DNA from: Nocardia jinanensis
GTDB lineage: Bacteria > Actinomycetota > Actinomycetes > Mycobacteriales > Mycobacteriaceae
NCBI RefSeq assembly: GCF_014645735.1
Contig: NZ_BMMH01000008.1
Span: forward strand, 209,115-273,114
Length of the DNA stretch: 64,000 bases
Direction of reading: 5' to 3'
Position numbers and translations under genes: made by a program. The notes under the pieces are model-generated. The model ran no database searches. It was not told the origin of the DNA and saw only the letters and a program-made list of their open reading frames with translations. Within the stretch, counting starts at the first letter, position 1, and every line of letters starts with the position of its first letter. Below, one piece after another: positions 41,845-50,685 of the stretch.

Positions 41845-42572
41845 GCCGTTCGCACGTCCACGATCGTCGGCGGCGGCAGGTCGGGCGAACCGGCACCGAG
41901 TTCTCCCATCGAGACATGCCAGGTAGGGGCGGAGGTGTCGATGGCGGTGCGGGCATCGGAAGGTTGCAGGACGACTTCGGCGCCGCCGGTACACGAGTAG
42001 GCGCCGACCAGACCGTCGGCGCGCCCGCCCCACGCCCCTCCCACCCGGATACGGCATTTGCGGCCGTCGGCCAGTTCGAGCGCCCACGGTTCGGGGTTCG
42101 CGGTCTTCCCTACCGGTTCGAGCCGGGTATCGACCCTGTACCAACGCAGTTCGCGGCTCCACGGATCGTCGGCGCAGAACAGTTCGCGGCGGCCGGTTCC
42201 GGCCCAGCACACATCGGCAGCATCGGCGGAGGCGCCGCAGTGATAGATACCGGGACTGGTAGCGGAGCGACTGGACGTGCCGTAGGTGCAGTCGAGTTCG
42301 CCCACGGGGCCGGTACCGGATACGACGAAACCATCGGCGGGCTGACCGGACGCGTCGACCGCGACCAGCGAGACCTCCGTGGTGGGCGGCGGGTCCGGCG
42401 ACTCCTGTTCCGAAGTCGCGGCGACTGTGGACGATCGAACCACCCCCGGTGGCGCGGTCGCGGAAACCACCGAGCCGGGGTCACCTCCGCTCGGCGACGC
42501 ACAACCACTCAGCGCCGCCACCAGCAGCGCCGAGAAGACCGGAATCGACCGCACCCATACCGCGAACGCCAT
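41823..42572 (-). CDS. lipoprotein with Cys-rich extracellular domain
   Basis: A 249-residue protein. A hydrophobic signal ends in the lipobox LSGC (Cys near residue 24). A Ser/Thr/Pro-rich linker of about 40 residues follows, then a domain with six or more Cys (DCTYGTS, YHCGAS, VCWAGT, LFCADDPW, KCRIRVG, YSCTGG) spaced for disulfides. It is exported and anchored at the outer face of the membrane. I do not recognise the domain. No partner is evident nearby. Confidence 0.7.
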   Translation of the reverse strand: MAFAVWVRSIPVFSALLVAALSGCASPSGGDPGSVVSATAPPGVVRSSTVAATSEQESPDPPPTTEVSLVAVDASGQPADGFVVSGTGPVGELDCTYGTSSRSATSPGIYHCGASADAADVCWAGTGRRELFCADDPWSRELRWYRVDTRLEPVGKTANPEPWALELADGRKCRIRVGGAWGGRADGLVGAYSCTGGAEVVLQPSDARTAIDTSAPTWHVSMGELGAGSPDLPPPTIVDVRTAYFAAAP

Positions 42573-42736
42573 GAGTCACCACCTGACTCGGGGACAGTGG
42601 GGCCGAGTGTAGGCCGGATGAGCCACGAAGTCGGCAGAACCGCCGGAGTGGTCCGGGACCGGACTCGACGCGGAACCGGTCGGCCGCAGGCCCGTTACGC
42701 GTCGTCGGTCCCGGGTGACCTCCTATACAACGGTTC

Positions 42737-43114
42737 TCACACGACTGTGGTCGTAAAACCCGCGCCTGCCCGCTCGATCACTTCGTCGAGCACCCCGCGG
42801 GAGCGGAGCAGATCGGCGATCATCCCGTCGATCCGGGCGCGCTCGACCTCCAGTTCACCGACGAGTTCCGGTGTCGCGTATTCGTTGGCGCCGCCATCGG
42901 TATCGCGCATGCAGGGCAAGATCTGCACGATCTTCTTGCTGCACAGTCCGGCCGCGAACAGCTCCTGGATGTGCACGACCCGATCCACCGCCTGTTCCGC
43001 GTAGTCGCGATGTCCACCCGGGGTGCGCTCGGCCGCGAGCAGCCGCTGCTCCTCGTAGTAGCGCAGTGATCGTTCGCTGACCCCGGTCCGCTGTGCCAGT
43101 TCCCCGATTCGCAT
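42737..43114 (-). CDS. MerR-family regulator
   Basis: A 125-residue MerR protein with IGELAQRTGVSERSLRYYEEQRLL as DNA-binding domain and an ELFAAGLCSKKIVQILPCM helix carrying two Cys that could sense redox state or thiol-reactive compounds. ATG 43114 is preferred over an in-frame GTG at 43120. Divergent from an Old Yellow Enzyme gene, its probable target. Confidence 0.83.
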   Translation of the reverse strand: MRIGELAQRTGVSERSLRYYEEQRLLAAERTPGGHRDYAEQAVDRVVHIQELFAAGLCSKKIVQILPCMRDTDGGANEYATPELVGELEVERARIDGMIADLLRSRGVLDEVIERAGAGFTTTVV

Positions 43115-43140
43115 TCTCACCTCGCGGTTATTGCTCAGGA

Positions 43141-43164
43141 CTTGAATCTCACATCAATGTCAGG
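43141..43164. promoter_or_regulatory. MerR-type dyad between the regulator and the OYE gene
   Basis: The minus strand reads CCTGACATTGATGTGAGATT, a MerR-style long-spacer promoter dyad. ACATCAATGT (43151-43160) is a perfect palindrome and TTGA/TCAA arms surround it. Confidence 0.5.
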
Positions 43165-43179
43165 TCTTACTGTCCAGGC

Positions 43180-44283
43180 ATGACAACCACAGCAGCCCGC
43201 GATCTATTCGCTCCCGCCCGTCTAGCCGGGATCGAACTGCCACATCGCCTGGTCATGGCGCCGTTGACCCGCAATCGCGCCGAAGCCGACGGAACACCCT
43301 CCGAGCTGATGGCGTCCTATTACGCTCAGCGGGCCGGAGCGGGCTTGATCATCGCCGAGGCCGCCACCCCGAACCAGGTGGGGCAGACCTACGCGAATAT
43401 CCCCGGCATCCACCGGGCCGAGCACATCGCGGGCTGGCGGCGCGTCACCGACGCCGTCCACGCCGCCGGAGGCCGGATGTTCCTGCAACTCCAGCACGGC
43501 GGCCGGGTCGGCCATCCCGACAACAGCGGCCTGGTACCGGTGGCTCCCTCACCGATCCCGCTGCCCGAGACCGTGCACACCCCATCGGGCCATCAACCGG
43601 CCGTGACGCCGAGGGAGCTCTCGATCGACGAGATCCACTCGACCGTCGCAGATTTCGTCGCCGCCGCGCGCAACGCCGTCGAGGCCGGGTTCGCGGGAGT
43701 GGAAGTGCACAGCGCCAACGGTTACCTGCTACACCAGTTCCTCGCCGAGAACACCAACCGGCGTACCGACGTCTACGGGGGCCCGATCGAGAACCGGATC
43801 CGTTTCACGGTGGAGGTCGTGGCGGCGGTGGCGGCGGCCATCGGACCGGAGCGGGTGGGGCTGCGCATCTCCCCGGCGAATCCGGTCAACGGCATCGTCG
43901 AAGGTGATACCGCGGCCATCTACCCGGCGCTCGTGACCGCACTCGCCGGCCTGGATCTCGCCTACCTGCACATTGTCCGCATCGGCTCGGACGATCCACT
44001 GCTGCGGCAGATCCGGGAGATCTGGCCCGGCAGCCTCGTCGCCAATCCGGCGAAAGCGGGTGACACCCGCGACCCCGGTGCCCTCACAGCCGAAGCCGAG
44101 CGGCTGCTCGCCGCCGGAGCCGACCATATCGCCCTGGGCCGCGCCTTCCTGGCCAACCCCGATCTGGTCGAACGTCTGCGTATCGGCGCACCACTGAACG
44201 CGATACGCGACGCACACCTGATGTACGTGGGTGGGGCCGAGGGCTACACCGACTACCCCACACTCGCGGAAAGCGCCGTCTGA
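43180..44283 (+). CDS. Old Yellow Enzyme family alkene reductase
   Basis: A 367-residue FMN-dependent TIM-barrel ene-reductase: APLTRNRAEADGTPSELM, FLQLQHGGRVGHPDNSG, the substrate-binding HSANGY (His/Asn pair and catalytic Tyr), QFLAENTNRRTDVYGGPIEN and HIALGRAFLANPD. It reduces activated C=C bonds with NAD(P)H and is often part of electrophile defence, which fits the Cys-bearing MerR regulator next to it. ATG 43180 gives the standard N-terminus. Confidence 0.88.
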   Translation: MTTTAARDLFAPARLAGIELPHRLVMAPLTRNRAEADGTPSELMASYYAQRAGAGLIIAEAATPNQVGQTYANIPGIHRAEHIAGWRRVTDAVHAAGGRMFLQLQHGGRVGHPDNSGLVPVAPSPIPLPETVHTPSGHQPAVTPRELSIDEIHSTVADFVAAARNAVEAGFAGVEVHSANGYLLHQFLAENTNRRTDVYGGPIENRIRFTVEVVAAVAAAIGPERVGLRISPANPVNGIVEGDTAAIYPALVTALAGLDLAYLHIVRIGSDDPLLRQIREIWPGSLVANPAKAGDTRDPGALTAEAERLLAAGADHIALGRAFLANPDLVERLRIGAPLNAIRDAHLMYVGGAEGYTDYPTLAESAV

Positions 44284-44380
44284 CCACCGGACCACTCCGC
44301 AACGTCGAACCCGACGCGCAGACTTCACCTATCCGATCGCGCGGCACCGCCGGGACCGCCCCCGCGCGGATTCGGCACGG

Positions 44381-45334
44381 TCAGAGGTGGGCGACCGCGT
44401 TCCGGTACCGCCGCCCCAGGGCGCGGATGTGATCGACCAGCTCGGGTGGGCCGTCGATCCGGAAATCCATCATGAGCATGCTCAGATAGATGGCGATCGT
44501 CTCCATCGCATCCGCGCCGGTGAGCAGCAGACACGAGTGCTCGTCGACCGGTTCCACCACGCCGACCGCGGGATTGATCCGGGCGATAACGGTTTCCGCG
44601 GGCGCCAGGACGGTCACCCGCGCGTGCACCTTCCAACCCGCCGACGCGACTTCCCGGAGGACGAAGGCGACCAGATCACTATCGGGCGGGGTCCGGGCGG
44701 CGAAGCGGCGGCTGTCCGGCGCGACCCGGTGCACCCGGGCCACCGGGAAGGCACGCCAGCTGTGCTCGTCGAGGTCGTAGCCCACCAGATACCAGCGCCG
44801 CTGCCAGCTCACCAGGCGATAGGGCTCCACCTGGCGCTGATCGAGTTCGAGGACGCGGGCGGCGCGGATCGCCGCCGCGATGGTCGCCAGGGTTTCCGCG
44901 GGAACCGGCGCGTCCGGTTCACGGGACCCGATCGTGGCCGGGCCCACCGCGGTCGCCTCCCGCAGCGCGTGCACGGTGCGTTGCAGACGTTTCGGCAGGA
45001 TCCGCTCCAGTTTGGCCAGGGCTCGTTTCACGCTGTGGTCGATATCGGCGATACCGGTGGACCCGTCCTCGGCGAGGCCGACCGCGACCGCGACCGCGAT
45101 CGCCTCGTCGTCGTCGAGTAGTAGTGGCGGCATGGTGGCGCCCTGACCGAGGCGGTAGCCACCGATCGGGCCGCGGGTGCCGTGCACCGGATAGCCGAGT
45201 TCGCGAAGCCGGGCGATGTCTTGACGCAGGGTGCGATCGGTGACGCCGAGCCGCTGTGCGAGCTCCGGACCGGTGTATCCGCGGTCCTGGAGCAGGGAGA
45301 GCAGTCGCAGGACTCGGGTAGTGGTGGAGGTCAC
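44381..45334 (-). CDS. WYL-domain transcriptional regulator
   Basis: A 317-residue regulator: N-terminal winged helix (TRVLRLLSLLQDRGYTGPELAQRL and TDRTLRQDIARLRELGYPV), a central helical part, then the WYL domain (PYRLVSWQRRWYLVGYDLDEHSWRAFPVARV) and a C-terminal WCX-like extension. It starts at GTG. It is divergent from the TIGR03086 gene, which it probably regulates; ligand unknown. Confidence 0.85.
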   Translation of the reverse strand: MTSTTTRVLRLLSLLQDRGYTGPELAQRLGVTDRTLRQDIARLRELGYPVHGTRGPIGGYRLGQGATMPPLLLDDDEAIAVAVAVGLAEDGSTGIADIDHSVKRALAKLERILPKRLQRTVHALREATAVGPATIGSREPDAPVPAETLATIAAAIRAARVLELDQRQVEPYRLVSWQRRWYLVGYDLDEHSWRAFPVARVHRVAPDSRRFAARTPPDSDLVAFVLREVASAGWKVHARVTVLAPAETVIARINPAVGVVEPVDEHSCLLLTGADAMETIAIYLSMLMMDFRIDGPPELVDHIRALGRRYRNAVAHL

Positions 45335-45431
45335 AAAATCCTCGTTCGCACGGAGTTTCTATCAGGAAGGAAATGAGCCTAATAGGGCCATAGTCTGAGT
45401 TCAACGCCGAAAACGACCGAGAGGTAAGACG

Positions 45432-46049
45432 ATGGAAATCACCACCACCGCAACCGAGATCACCGCTGCGCTCGCGCCGGTCTGGCGCGATGTACTGACC
45501 GCCGCGCACGAAGCGCTGCGAGCGGTTGTCGCACAGGTCGACTCGGACCAGTGGCAGCTGTCGACCCCGTGCGCGGAGTGGAATGTCGCGCAGGTGGCGG
45601 AGCACGCGGCCGGCGATCAGCGGGCCTACGCCGCGGCACTCGGGGTGGGCACCGGCCCCGCCTACGACCCGTTCTCCCCCTCCGGCACGATCGCCGGCGG
45701 ACCCGCCGCGCTGGTCACCGCCGCCCTGGAAGAAACGGCGACCGCCTGGGCGACCGTCACCGACGACACCGAGAACGTCCCCACGCCACTGCCCTTCGGC
45801 CCGCTGTCCACTCCGGTGGCCGCGGTGCTGTGCGCCCTGGACGCGGCCGTGCACGCCTGGGATATCGCCGTCGCCACCGGTCAGCAGTCGCCGCTGACCG
45901 ACGAACTGTCGGCCCCGATCCTCGCGGCCGCGCAGGGCCGGATCGAACCGCTGCGCGACTGGGGCGCCTACGGCCCGATCGCCGCGGGTGAGTCCGGCTC
46001 CAGCACCGATCAGCTCCTGCGCTATCTGGGCCGCGCTCCCCGCCACTGA
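45432..46049 (+). CDS. TIGR03086-family DinB-like metal-binding protein
   Basis: A 205-residue four-helix protein: WQLSTPCAEWNVAQVAEHAAGDQ carries one metal-binding His, and DAAVHAWDIAVATGQ carries others (the HxxWD motif). This family is related to mycothiol-dependent maleylpyruvate isomerase and DinB. Function unknown; mycothiol-dependent detoxification is a family-level guess. GAGAGG precedes the ATG. Confidence 0.8.
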   Translation: MEITTTATEITAALAPVWRDVLTAAHEALRAVVAQVDSDQWQLSTPCAEWNVAQVAEHAAGDQRAYAAALGVGTGPAYDPFSPSGTIAGGPAALVTAALEETATAWATVTDDTENVPTPLPFGPLSTPVAAVLCALDAAVHAWDIAVATGQQSPLTDELSAPILAAAQGRIEPLRDWGAYGPIAAGESGSSTDQLLRYLGRAPRH

Positions 46050-46214
46050 CCCGCGTCGTCGTGCGAAGCGCCCCGGCTGGTTCCGCCCACATCGTGAACG
46101 CGGCCGCCGGACACATCCGCCGCCCAGCGGCCGCCCTCTCGGCCGAGCCGCCCGGACCGCGGCTGAACCCCCGGTGCCGCGACCACTCGGGTCCGGCCCT
46201 CGCCGGATACCGGC

Positions 46215-47864
46215 CTAGACCCCTTCCGCAGACGTCTTCCGAGCCGCCCGCGATCCGGTCACGCCCTCCACGACGGATACTTCCCCCGCCGCGCTCCGGC
46301 CCGCACGCCGACCGGAGAAAATACAATCCGCCAGTGAAAGTCCGCTGACGTAGGAGTTCACGCAGATCCCGGCGGCCGTCCGGCCCGCCGCGTACAGCCC
46401 CGGGATCTCATCGCCACGGGTATCGCGGACCGCGCCCGTCTGCTCGTCGACCATGAGACCGCCGACAGTGAACATCGGGCACGGATTGGTCAGGCTCGGT
46501 TTGATGGAGACATCGAGCATCCAGTACGGGCCCCCGCCCACCGGGCGAACGTACTCGGCCGGTTTGCCCACCGGATCGGGTGCGCCGGTCGCGTAGGCGG
46601 TGTTGTGGGCGGCCACCGTCTCCCGTAGCTCCGCCGGGTCCACCCCCGCGGCGGCGGCCACCGCGTCGAGAGTTCTTCCGCGTTTCGCCTTGCGGCGCAT
46701 CACCTCGAACTGCATCCGCTGGAACCAGGCGGCCTGCGGTCCGATCTGGGAGATCGCGGTACACATGAGCGCATCGTCGGCGAGTAACCAGCCGATACCG
46801 TCGTGCCGGTTGATCAGCGCATCGCCGACCGCCGCGCCGTAGCGGGTCTCGTCGATGACACGCTTTCCCTTTCCATCGACCAGCATCGCCCCGGCGAACG
46901 AGCTCGGGGGCAGCAGGAAACGCCAGGCCGAGACATTGCCCATCCGGTCGGTCGCGGCGCCGACGCTACGACCCAGTTCGATCCCGCTGCCGTCGTCACC
47001 GGAGCTACCCAGGGCCAGCCCATTCCTATAGGCGAGTGCGTAAGCGTGCAGCATCTCGCGGTTGGCGATGAATCCGCCCGCTGTCAGGACCACGCCGCGC
47101 CGGGCGAGGACCCGGATCGTGGTCGCGTACCGGCGATCCAGCCGGGCCAGTCGCTTCTCCAGAACGCGGCGCAGCGGCGGGTAGTAGATACCGGGTTTCG
47201 CGGCGATCGCGGCCATCCGGGCGTAACGGGACTTGACGCGCGCGGGCGCGTCGCGCAGGGTCCGGCATTCGACTCCTATGACCTCGCCGGTGTCGTCGGT
47301 GAGCAGGGCAGTGGCGGTGGTGAGTGTTTCGACCCGCACCCCCTTGTCTTCCGCCGAACGGGCCAGCGGCGCGAACAGTTTCTTGCCGGAGGTGCCCCAC
47401 CCCTTGACCCGGTGACCGCGCTGAGCAGGGGTGATATCGGCGAACGCACCGGATATCTCACTACCGGAGTAGTAGAGGTAGTAGTCGTTGTTCGGGTAGG
47501 AGGTCTTGTACGGGCACAGCGACGCCTCGAACGGCACCCCGTGCCCGGTCAGCCAGTCGATCATGGCGGGGCTGTCGTCGACGAAACGGCGCAGGGTAGC
47601 CGGGGAGACCGCGTCACCGACCTCGCGTTCGAGGTAGGCGAGCATCATTTCCGGGGTGTCCTCGACCTTGCCCGCACGCTGCACCCGGGTGCCGCCGCCC
47701 GCGTAGATGATGCCGCCGGACAGGGCGGTCGCTCCCCCACCGGTGAAGCGGTCCAGCACCAGAACCTGGGCACCCTCCTCGGTGGCCTGCAGTGCGGTGG
47801 CCGCGCCCGCCGCGCCGTATCCGACGACCACCACGTCCGCGGTCAGGTCCCATTCGTGCGTCAT
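46215..47864 (-). CDS. FAD-binding dehydrogenase related to KstD
   Basis: A 549-residue flavoprotein of the FAD_binding_2 family. The dinucleotide motif is VVVGYGAAGAATALQA, then ATALSGGIIYAGGGT, VVLTAGGFIANREM and a C-terminal GLYAAGRTAAGICVNSYVSGLSLADC. It resembles 3-ketosteroid dehydrogenases but lacks the GGSTARSGGGVWIP block of kstD, so a related steroid (for example delta-4-5-alpha) dehydrogenase is possible. A KstR-like box 21 bp upstream and divergence from kstD argue for a steroid role. Substrate not proven. Confidence 0.75.
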   Translation of the reverse strand: MTHEWDLTADVVVVGYGAAGAATALQATEEGAQVLVLDRFTGGGATALSGGIIYAGGGTRVQRAGKVEDTPEMMLAYLEREVGDAVSPATLRRFVDDSPAMIDWLTGHGVPFEASLCPYKTSYPNNDYYLYYSGSEISGAFADITPAQRGHRVKGWGTSGKKLFAPLARSAEDKGVRVETLTTATALLTDDTGEVIGVECRTLRDAPARVKSRYARMAAIAAKPGIYYPPLRRVLEKRLARLDRRYATTIRVLARRGVVLTAGGFIANREMLHAYALAYRNGLALGSSGDDGSGIELGRSVGAATDRMGNVSAWRFLLPPSSFAGAMLVDGKGKRVIDETRYGAAVGDALINRHDGIGWLLADDALMCTAISQIGPQAAWFQRMQFEVMRRKAKRGRTLDAVAAAAGVDPAELRETVAAHNTAYATGAPDPVGKPAEYVRPVGGGPYWMLDVSIKPSLTNPCPMFTVGGLMVDEQTGAVRDTRGDEIPGLYAAGRTAAGICVNSYVSGLSLADCIFSGRRAGRSAAGEVSVVEGVTGSRAARKTSAEGV

Positions 47865-47884
47865 CTACCAACTCCACCAGAAAC

Positions 47885-47898
47885 TGAAACGAGTTTCC
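47885..47898. promoter_or_regulatory. KstR-like operator for the KstD-like flavoprotein
   Basis: TGAAACGAGTTTCC matches TnnAACnnGTTnnA except the last base. GAAACGAGTTTC inside it is a perfect 12-bp palindrome apart from the central GA. Confidence 0.65.
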
Positions 47899-47961
47899 CT
47901 ACTGTTTACGCCGGGGATCAAGTCTTCTGCCAGACAACATAGACCAACAGCGGACTCATTC

Positions 47962-47975
47962 TATAACGTGTTCTA
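47962..47975. promoter_or_regulatory. KstR-type operator abutting the kstD start
   Basis: TATAACGTGTTCTA fits every fixed position of the KstR consensus. It ends one base before the kstD ATG, leaving no room for a Shine-Dalgarno site. Confidence 0.8.
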
Positions 47976-47976
47976 C

Positions 47977-49656
47977 ATGAACGATCGGGAATACGATGTG
48001 GTGGTGGTCGGCAGCGGCGCCGCCGGGATGACCGCCGCCCTCACCGCCGCGCACAACGGGCTGAGTGTGGTGCTCCTGGAGAAGGCGCCGTACTACGGCG
48101 GATCTACCGCGCGCTCGGGCGGCGGGGTCTGGATCCCCGGCAACAAGGCTTTGCGCGAGTCGGGCGGTCCCGACGACCGCGAGGAAGCGCGCCGGTACCT
48201 GCACAGCATCATCGGCGACGTGGTCCCCGCCGAACGGATCGACACGTATATCGACCGCGGCGCGGAGGCGATGGATTTCGTCCTCGCGCATTCACCGCTG
48301 AAGATGACCTGGGTCAAGGGCTACTCCGACTACTACCCCGAGGCCCCGGGCGGCCGGGCCGGCGGCCGGTCCTGTGAACCGAAGCCGTTCAACGCCAAGA
48401 TCCTCGGCGAGGAGCGGTTCAATATCCATCCACCCTATTCGAAGGCTCCGTTGAACGTGGCGGTGACCCAGGCCGACTTCGTCCGGCTGAACCTGATCCG
48501 CCGGCACCCGAAGGGCGCGTTGCGAGCTCTGCGGGTCGGAGTACGCACCTACTGGGCCAAGTTCACCAACAAACATCTGATGGTGATGGGCCAGGCGGTG
48601 ATCGCCGGTATGCGCAAGGGCCTGATGGACGCGAACGTGCCCCTACTGCTCGACACACCCATGACCAAACTGGTCGTCGAGAACGGCAAGGTCACCGGCG
48701 TCGAGGCGACCCACAACGGTGAGACGGTCACCTTCACCGCCCGCCGCGGTGTCGTACTCGGCAGCGGCGGATTCGAGCACAACGCGGAGATGCGGGCCAA
48801 GTACCAGCGCGAACCGATCACCACTGAGTGGACAACCGGCGCCGCCACCAACACCGGCGATGGCATCGTCGCGGGTATGGACGCGGGCGCCGCTATCGGC
48901 TTCATGGAGGACGCCTGGTGGGGTCCGACCATCTTCAAGGGCGGTAAGCCCTGGTTCGCACTGTCCGAACGCAATCTCCCCGGTTCGATCATGATCAACC
49001 CGCAGGGCGAGCGCTTCGGCAACGAATCCGCACCGTATGTCGAGGCCGTGCACACCATGTACGGCGGTGCGTACGGACAGGGCGAAGGTCCGGGCGAGAA
49101 CATCCCGACCTGGCTCGTCTTCGACCAGCGCTACCGCAACCGGTACATGTTCGCCAGCCTCCAGCCGGGCCTGAAGTTCCCGTCGCGCTGGATGGAGAAC
49201 GACCTCATCGTCAAGGCCGCGACCCTGCAAGAACTGGCCGAGAAGATCGGGGTCCCCGTCGATAAGCTCGCCGCCACCGTGGAACGCTTCAACACGTTCG
49301 CCGAAACCGGTAAGGACGAGGACTACAACCGCGGCGACAGCCAGTACGACCGTTACTACGGCGACCCGACCGTCAAACCCAACCCGTGCCTCGCGTCGCT
49401 CGTCCAGGGCCCGTTCTACGCGGCCAAGATGGTCCCCGGCGACCTCGGCACCAAGGGCGGGCTGGTCGCTGATACCGCTGCGCGCGTGCTACGCGAGGAC
49501 GGCACCCCGATCGAGGGTCTGTACGCCTCCGGAAACGTCTCGACCCCGGTGATGGGCCACACCTACGCGGGCCCCGGCGCCACCATCGGACCGGCGATCG
49601 CCTTCGGCTACCTCGCGGTCCACGACATCATCGACCGCAAAAAAGCCGGCGCCTGA
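47977..49656 (+). CDS. kstD: KstD, 3-ketosteroid delta-1-dehydrogenase
   Basis: A 559-residue FAD enzyme, close to 563 in M. tuberculosis (Rv3537). The motif VVVGSGAAGMTAALTAAHNG is at residues 9-28. YYGGSTARSGGGVWIPGNKA, YSDYYPEAPGGRAGGRS, NTGDGIVAG, WWGPTI and GHTYAGPGATIGPAIAFGYLA are diagnostic. It introduces the 1,2 double bond in ring A, which with KshA action leads to ring B opening. There is no ribosome binding site, and the KstR box touches the start, so the mRNA is probably leaderless. MaoC-like Rv3538 homologue follows by 22 bp. Confidence 0.95.
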   Translation: MNDREYDVVVVGSGAAGMTAALTAAHNGLSVVLLEKAPYYGGSTARSGGGVWIPGNKALRESGGPDDREEARRYLHSIIGDVVPAERIDTYIDRGAEAMDFVLAHSPLKMTWVKGYSDYYPEAPGGRAGGRSCEPKPFNAKILGEERFNIHPPYSKAPLNVAVTQADFVRLNLIRRHPKGALRALRVGVRTYWAKFTNKHLMVMGQAVIAGMRKGLMDANVPLLLDTPMTKLVVENGKVTGVEATHNGETVTFTARRGVVLGSGGFEHNAEMRAKYQREPITTEWTTGAATNTGDGIVAGMDAGAAIGFMEDAWWGPTIFKGGKPWFALSERNLPGSIMINPQGERFGNESAPYVEAVHTMYGGAYGQGEGPGENIPTWLVFDQRYRNRYMFASLQPGLKFPSRWMENDLIVKAATLQELAEKIGVPVDKLAATVERFNTFAETGKDEDYNRGDSQYDRYYGDPTVKPNPCLASLVQGPFYAAKMVPGDLGTKGGLVADTAARVLREDGTPIEGLYASGNVSTPVMGHTYAGPGATIGPAIAFGYLAVHDIIDRKKAGA

Positions 49657-49678
49657 GCCGATTCGAGGAGAACCCCGT

Positions 49679-50542
49679 ATGCCCATCGATCCCGAAATCG
49701 CGCTGGGAGCCGAACTCCCGAGCAAGGAATTCTCCTGGACTTCCTCCGACGTCCAGCTCTACCACCTGGGTATCGGCGCGGGACACCGCTGGACCGACCC
49801 CGCCGAACTGCGTTACCTCGACGATCGGGAACCGCAGGTACTGCCCACTTTCGCCACCGTCGCCCACACCTTGCGCGATACCGACCCACCGAAGGTCAAA
49901 TTCCCCGGCGTCGATATCGACCTGGCCAAGGTCGTACACGGTTCGCAGGAGGTGCGGGTACACCGGCCGCTGCCCGCCTGCGGCAAAGCGACCCGCACCG
50001 GCCGGATCAGCGAACTGTGGGACAAGGGTTCCAATGCGGTGATCGTGCAGGAGTTCACCGTCACCGGCTCCGACGGCGAAGCGCTGTGGACCGAAAGGTC
50101 CTCCATCTTCGCCCGCGGGGAGGGCGGATTCGGCGGTGAGCGCGGCCCGAGCAGCAAAGCCGAACTCCCCGAACGGGACCCGGATTTCGATGTGACCACC
50201 GCGACCCTGCCGCAGCAGGCCCTGCTCTATCGTCTCTGCGGTGACCGCAACCCGCTGCACTCCGACCCGGAGTTCGCGAAGGGCGCGGGGTTCCCGGCGC
50301 CCATCCTGCACGGGCTGTGCACCTACGGGATCATCTGCAAAACCGCCACCGATACGGTGCTGGACTCCGTGGCCGGCCGCGTGACCGGATTCGAGGCGAG
50401 GTTCGCGGGCGTGCTGTTCCCCGGGGAGACGCTGCGGTCGCGGATCTGGCAGGAGCCGGGTCGGCTGATCATCAGCGCCACCGCCGTCGAACGCGACGGC
50501 GCGCCGGTGCTGGGCGATGTGGTGCTCACCTACGCCGACTGA
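49679..50542 (+). CDS. MaoC-type enoyl-CoA hydratase, Rv3538-like
   Basis: A 287-residue double-hotdog protein. The active hydratase 2 motif is in the second hotdog (YRLCGDRNPLHSDPEFAKGAGFPAPILHGLCTYG, with the Asp/His pair). The N-terminal hotdog lacks it, as in eukaryote-type MFE2 hydratases. Location immediately after kstD matches Rv3538. It hydrates steroid enoyl-CoA side-chain intermediates. GAGGAG lies 8 nt before the ATG. Confidence 0.88.
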   Translation: MPIDPEIALGAELPSKEFSWTSSDVQLYHLGIGAGHRWTDPAELRYLDDREPQVLPTFATVAHTLRDTDPPKVKFPGVDIDLAKVVHGSQEVRVHRPLPACGKATRTGRISELWDKGSNAVIVQEFTVTGSDGEALWTERSSIFARGEGGFGGERGPSSKAELPERDPDFDVTTATLPQQALLYRLCGDRNPLHSDPEFAKGAGFPAPILHGLCTYGIICKTATDTVLDSVAGRVTGFEARFAGVLFPGETLRSRIWQEPGRLIISATAVERDGAPVLGDVVLTYAD

Positions 50543-50685
50543 TATCGGCGGCACGATCCACGACCGGCGGGTTCCTCGGTGGACCCGCCGGTTCGTCGGG
50601 TGTGGGTGCCGCGTGGATCGGTTGCGGCGGAGCCGGTCCGGAGACCCGGGTTCGCCCGGCCCGCCGGGTGGCGGCTATCGGCGGT

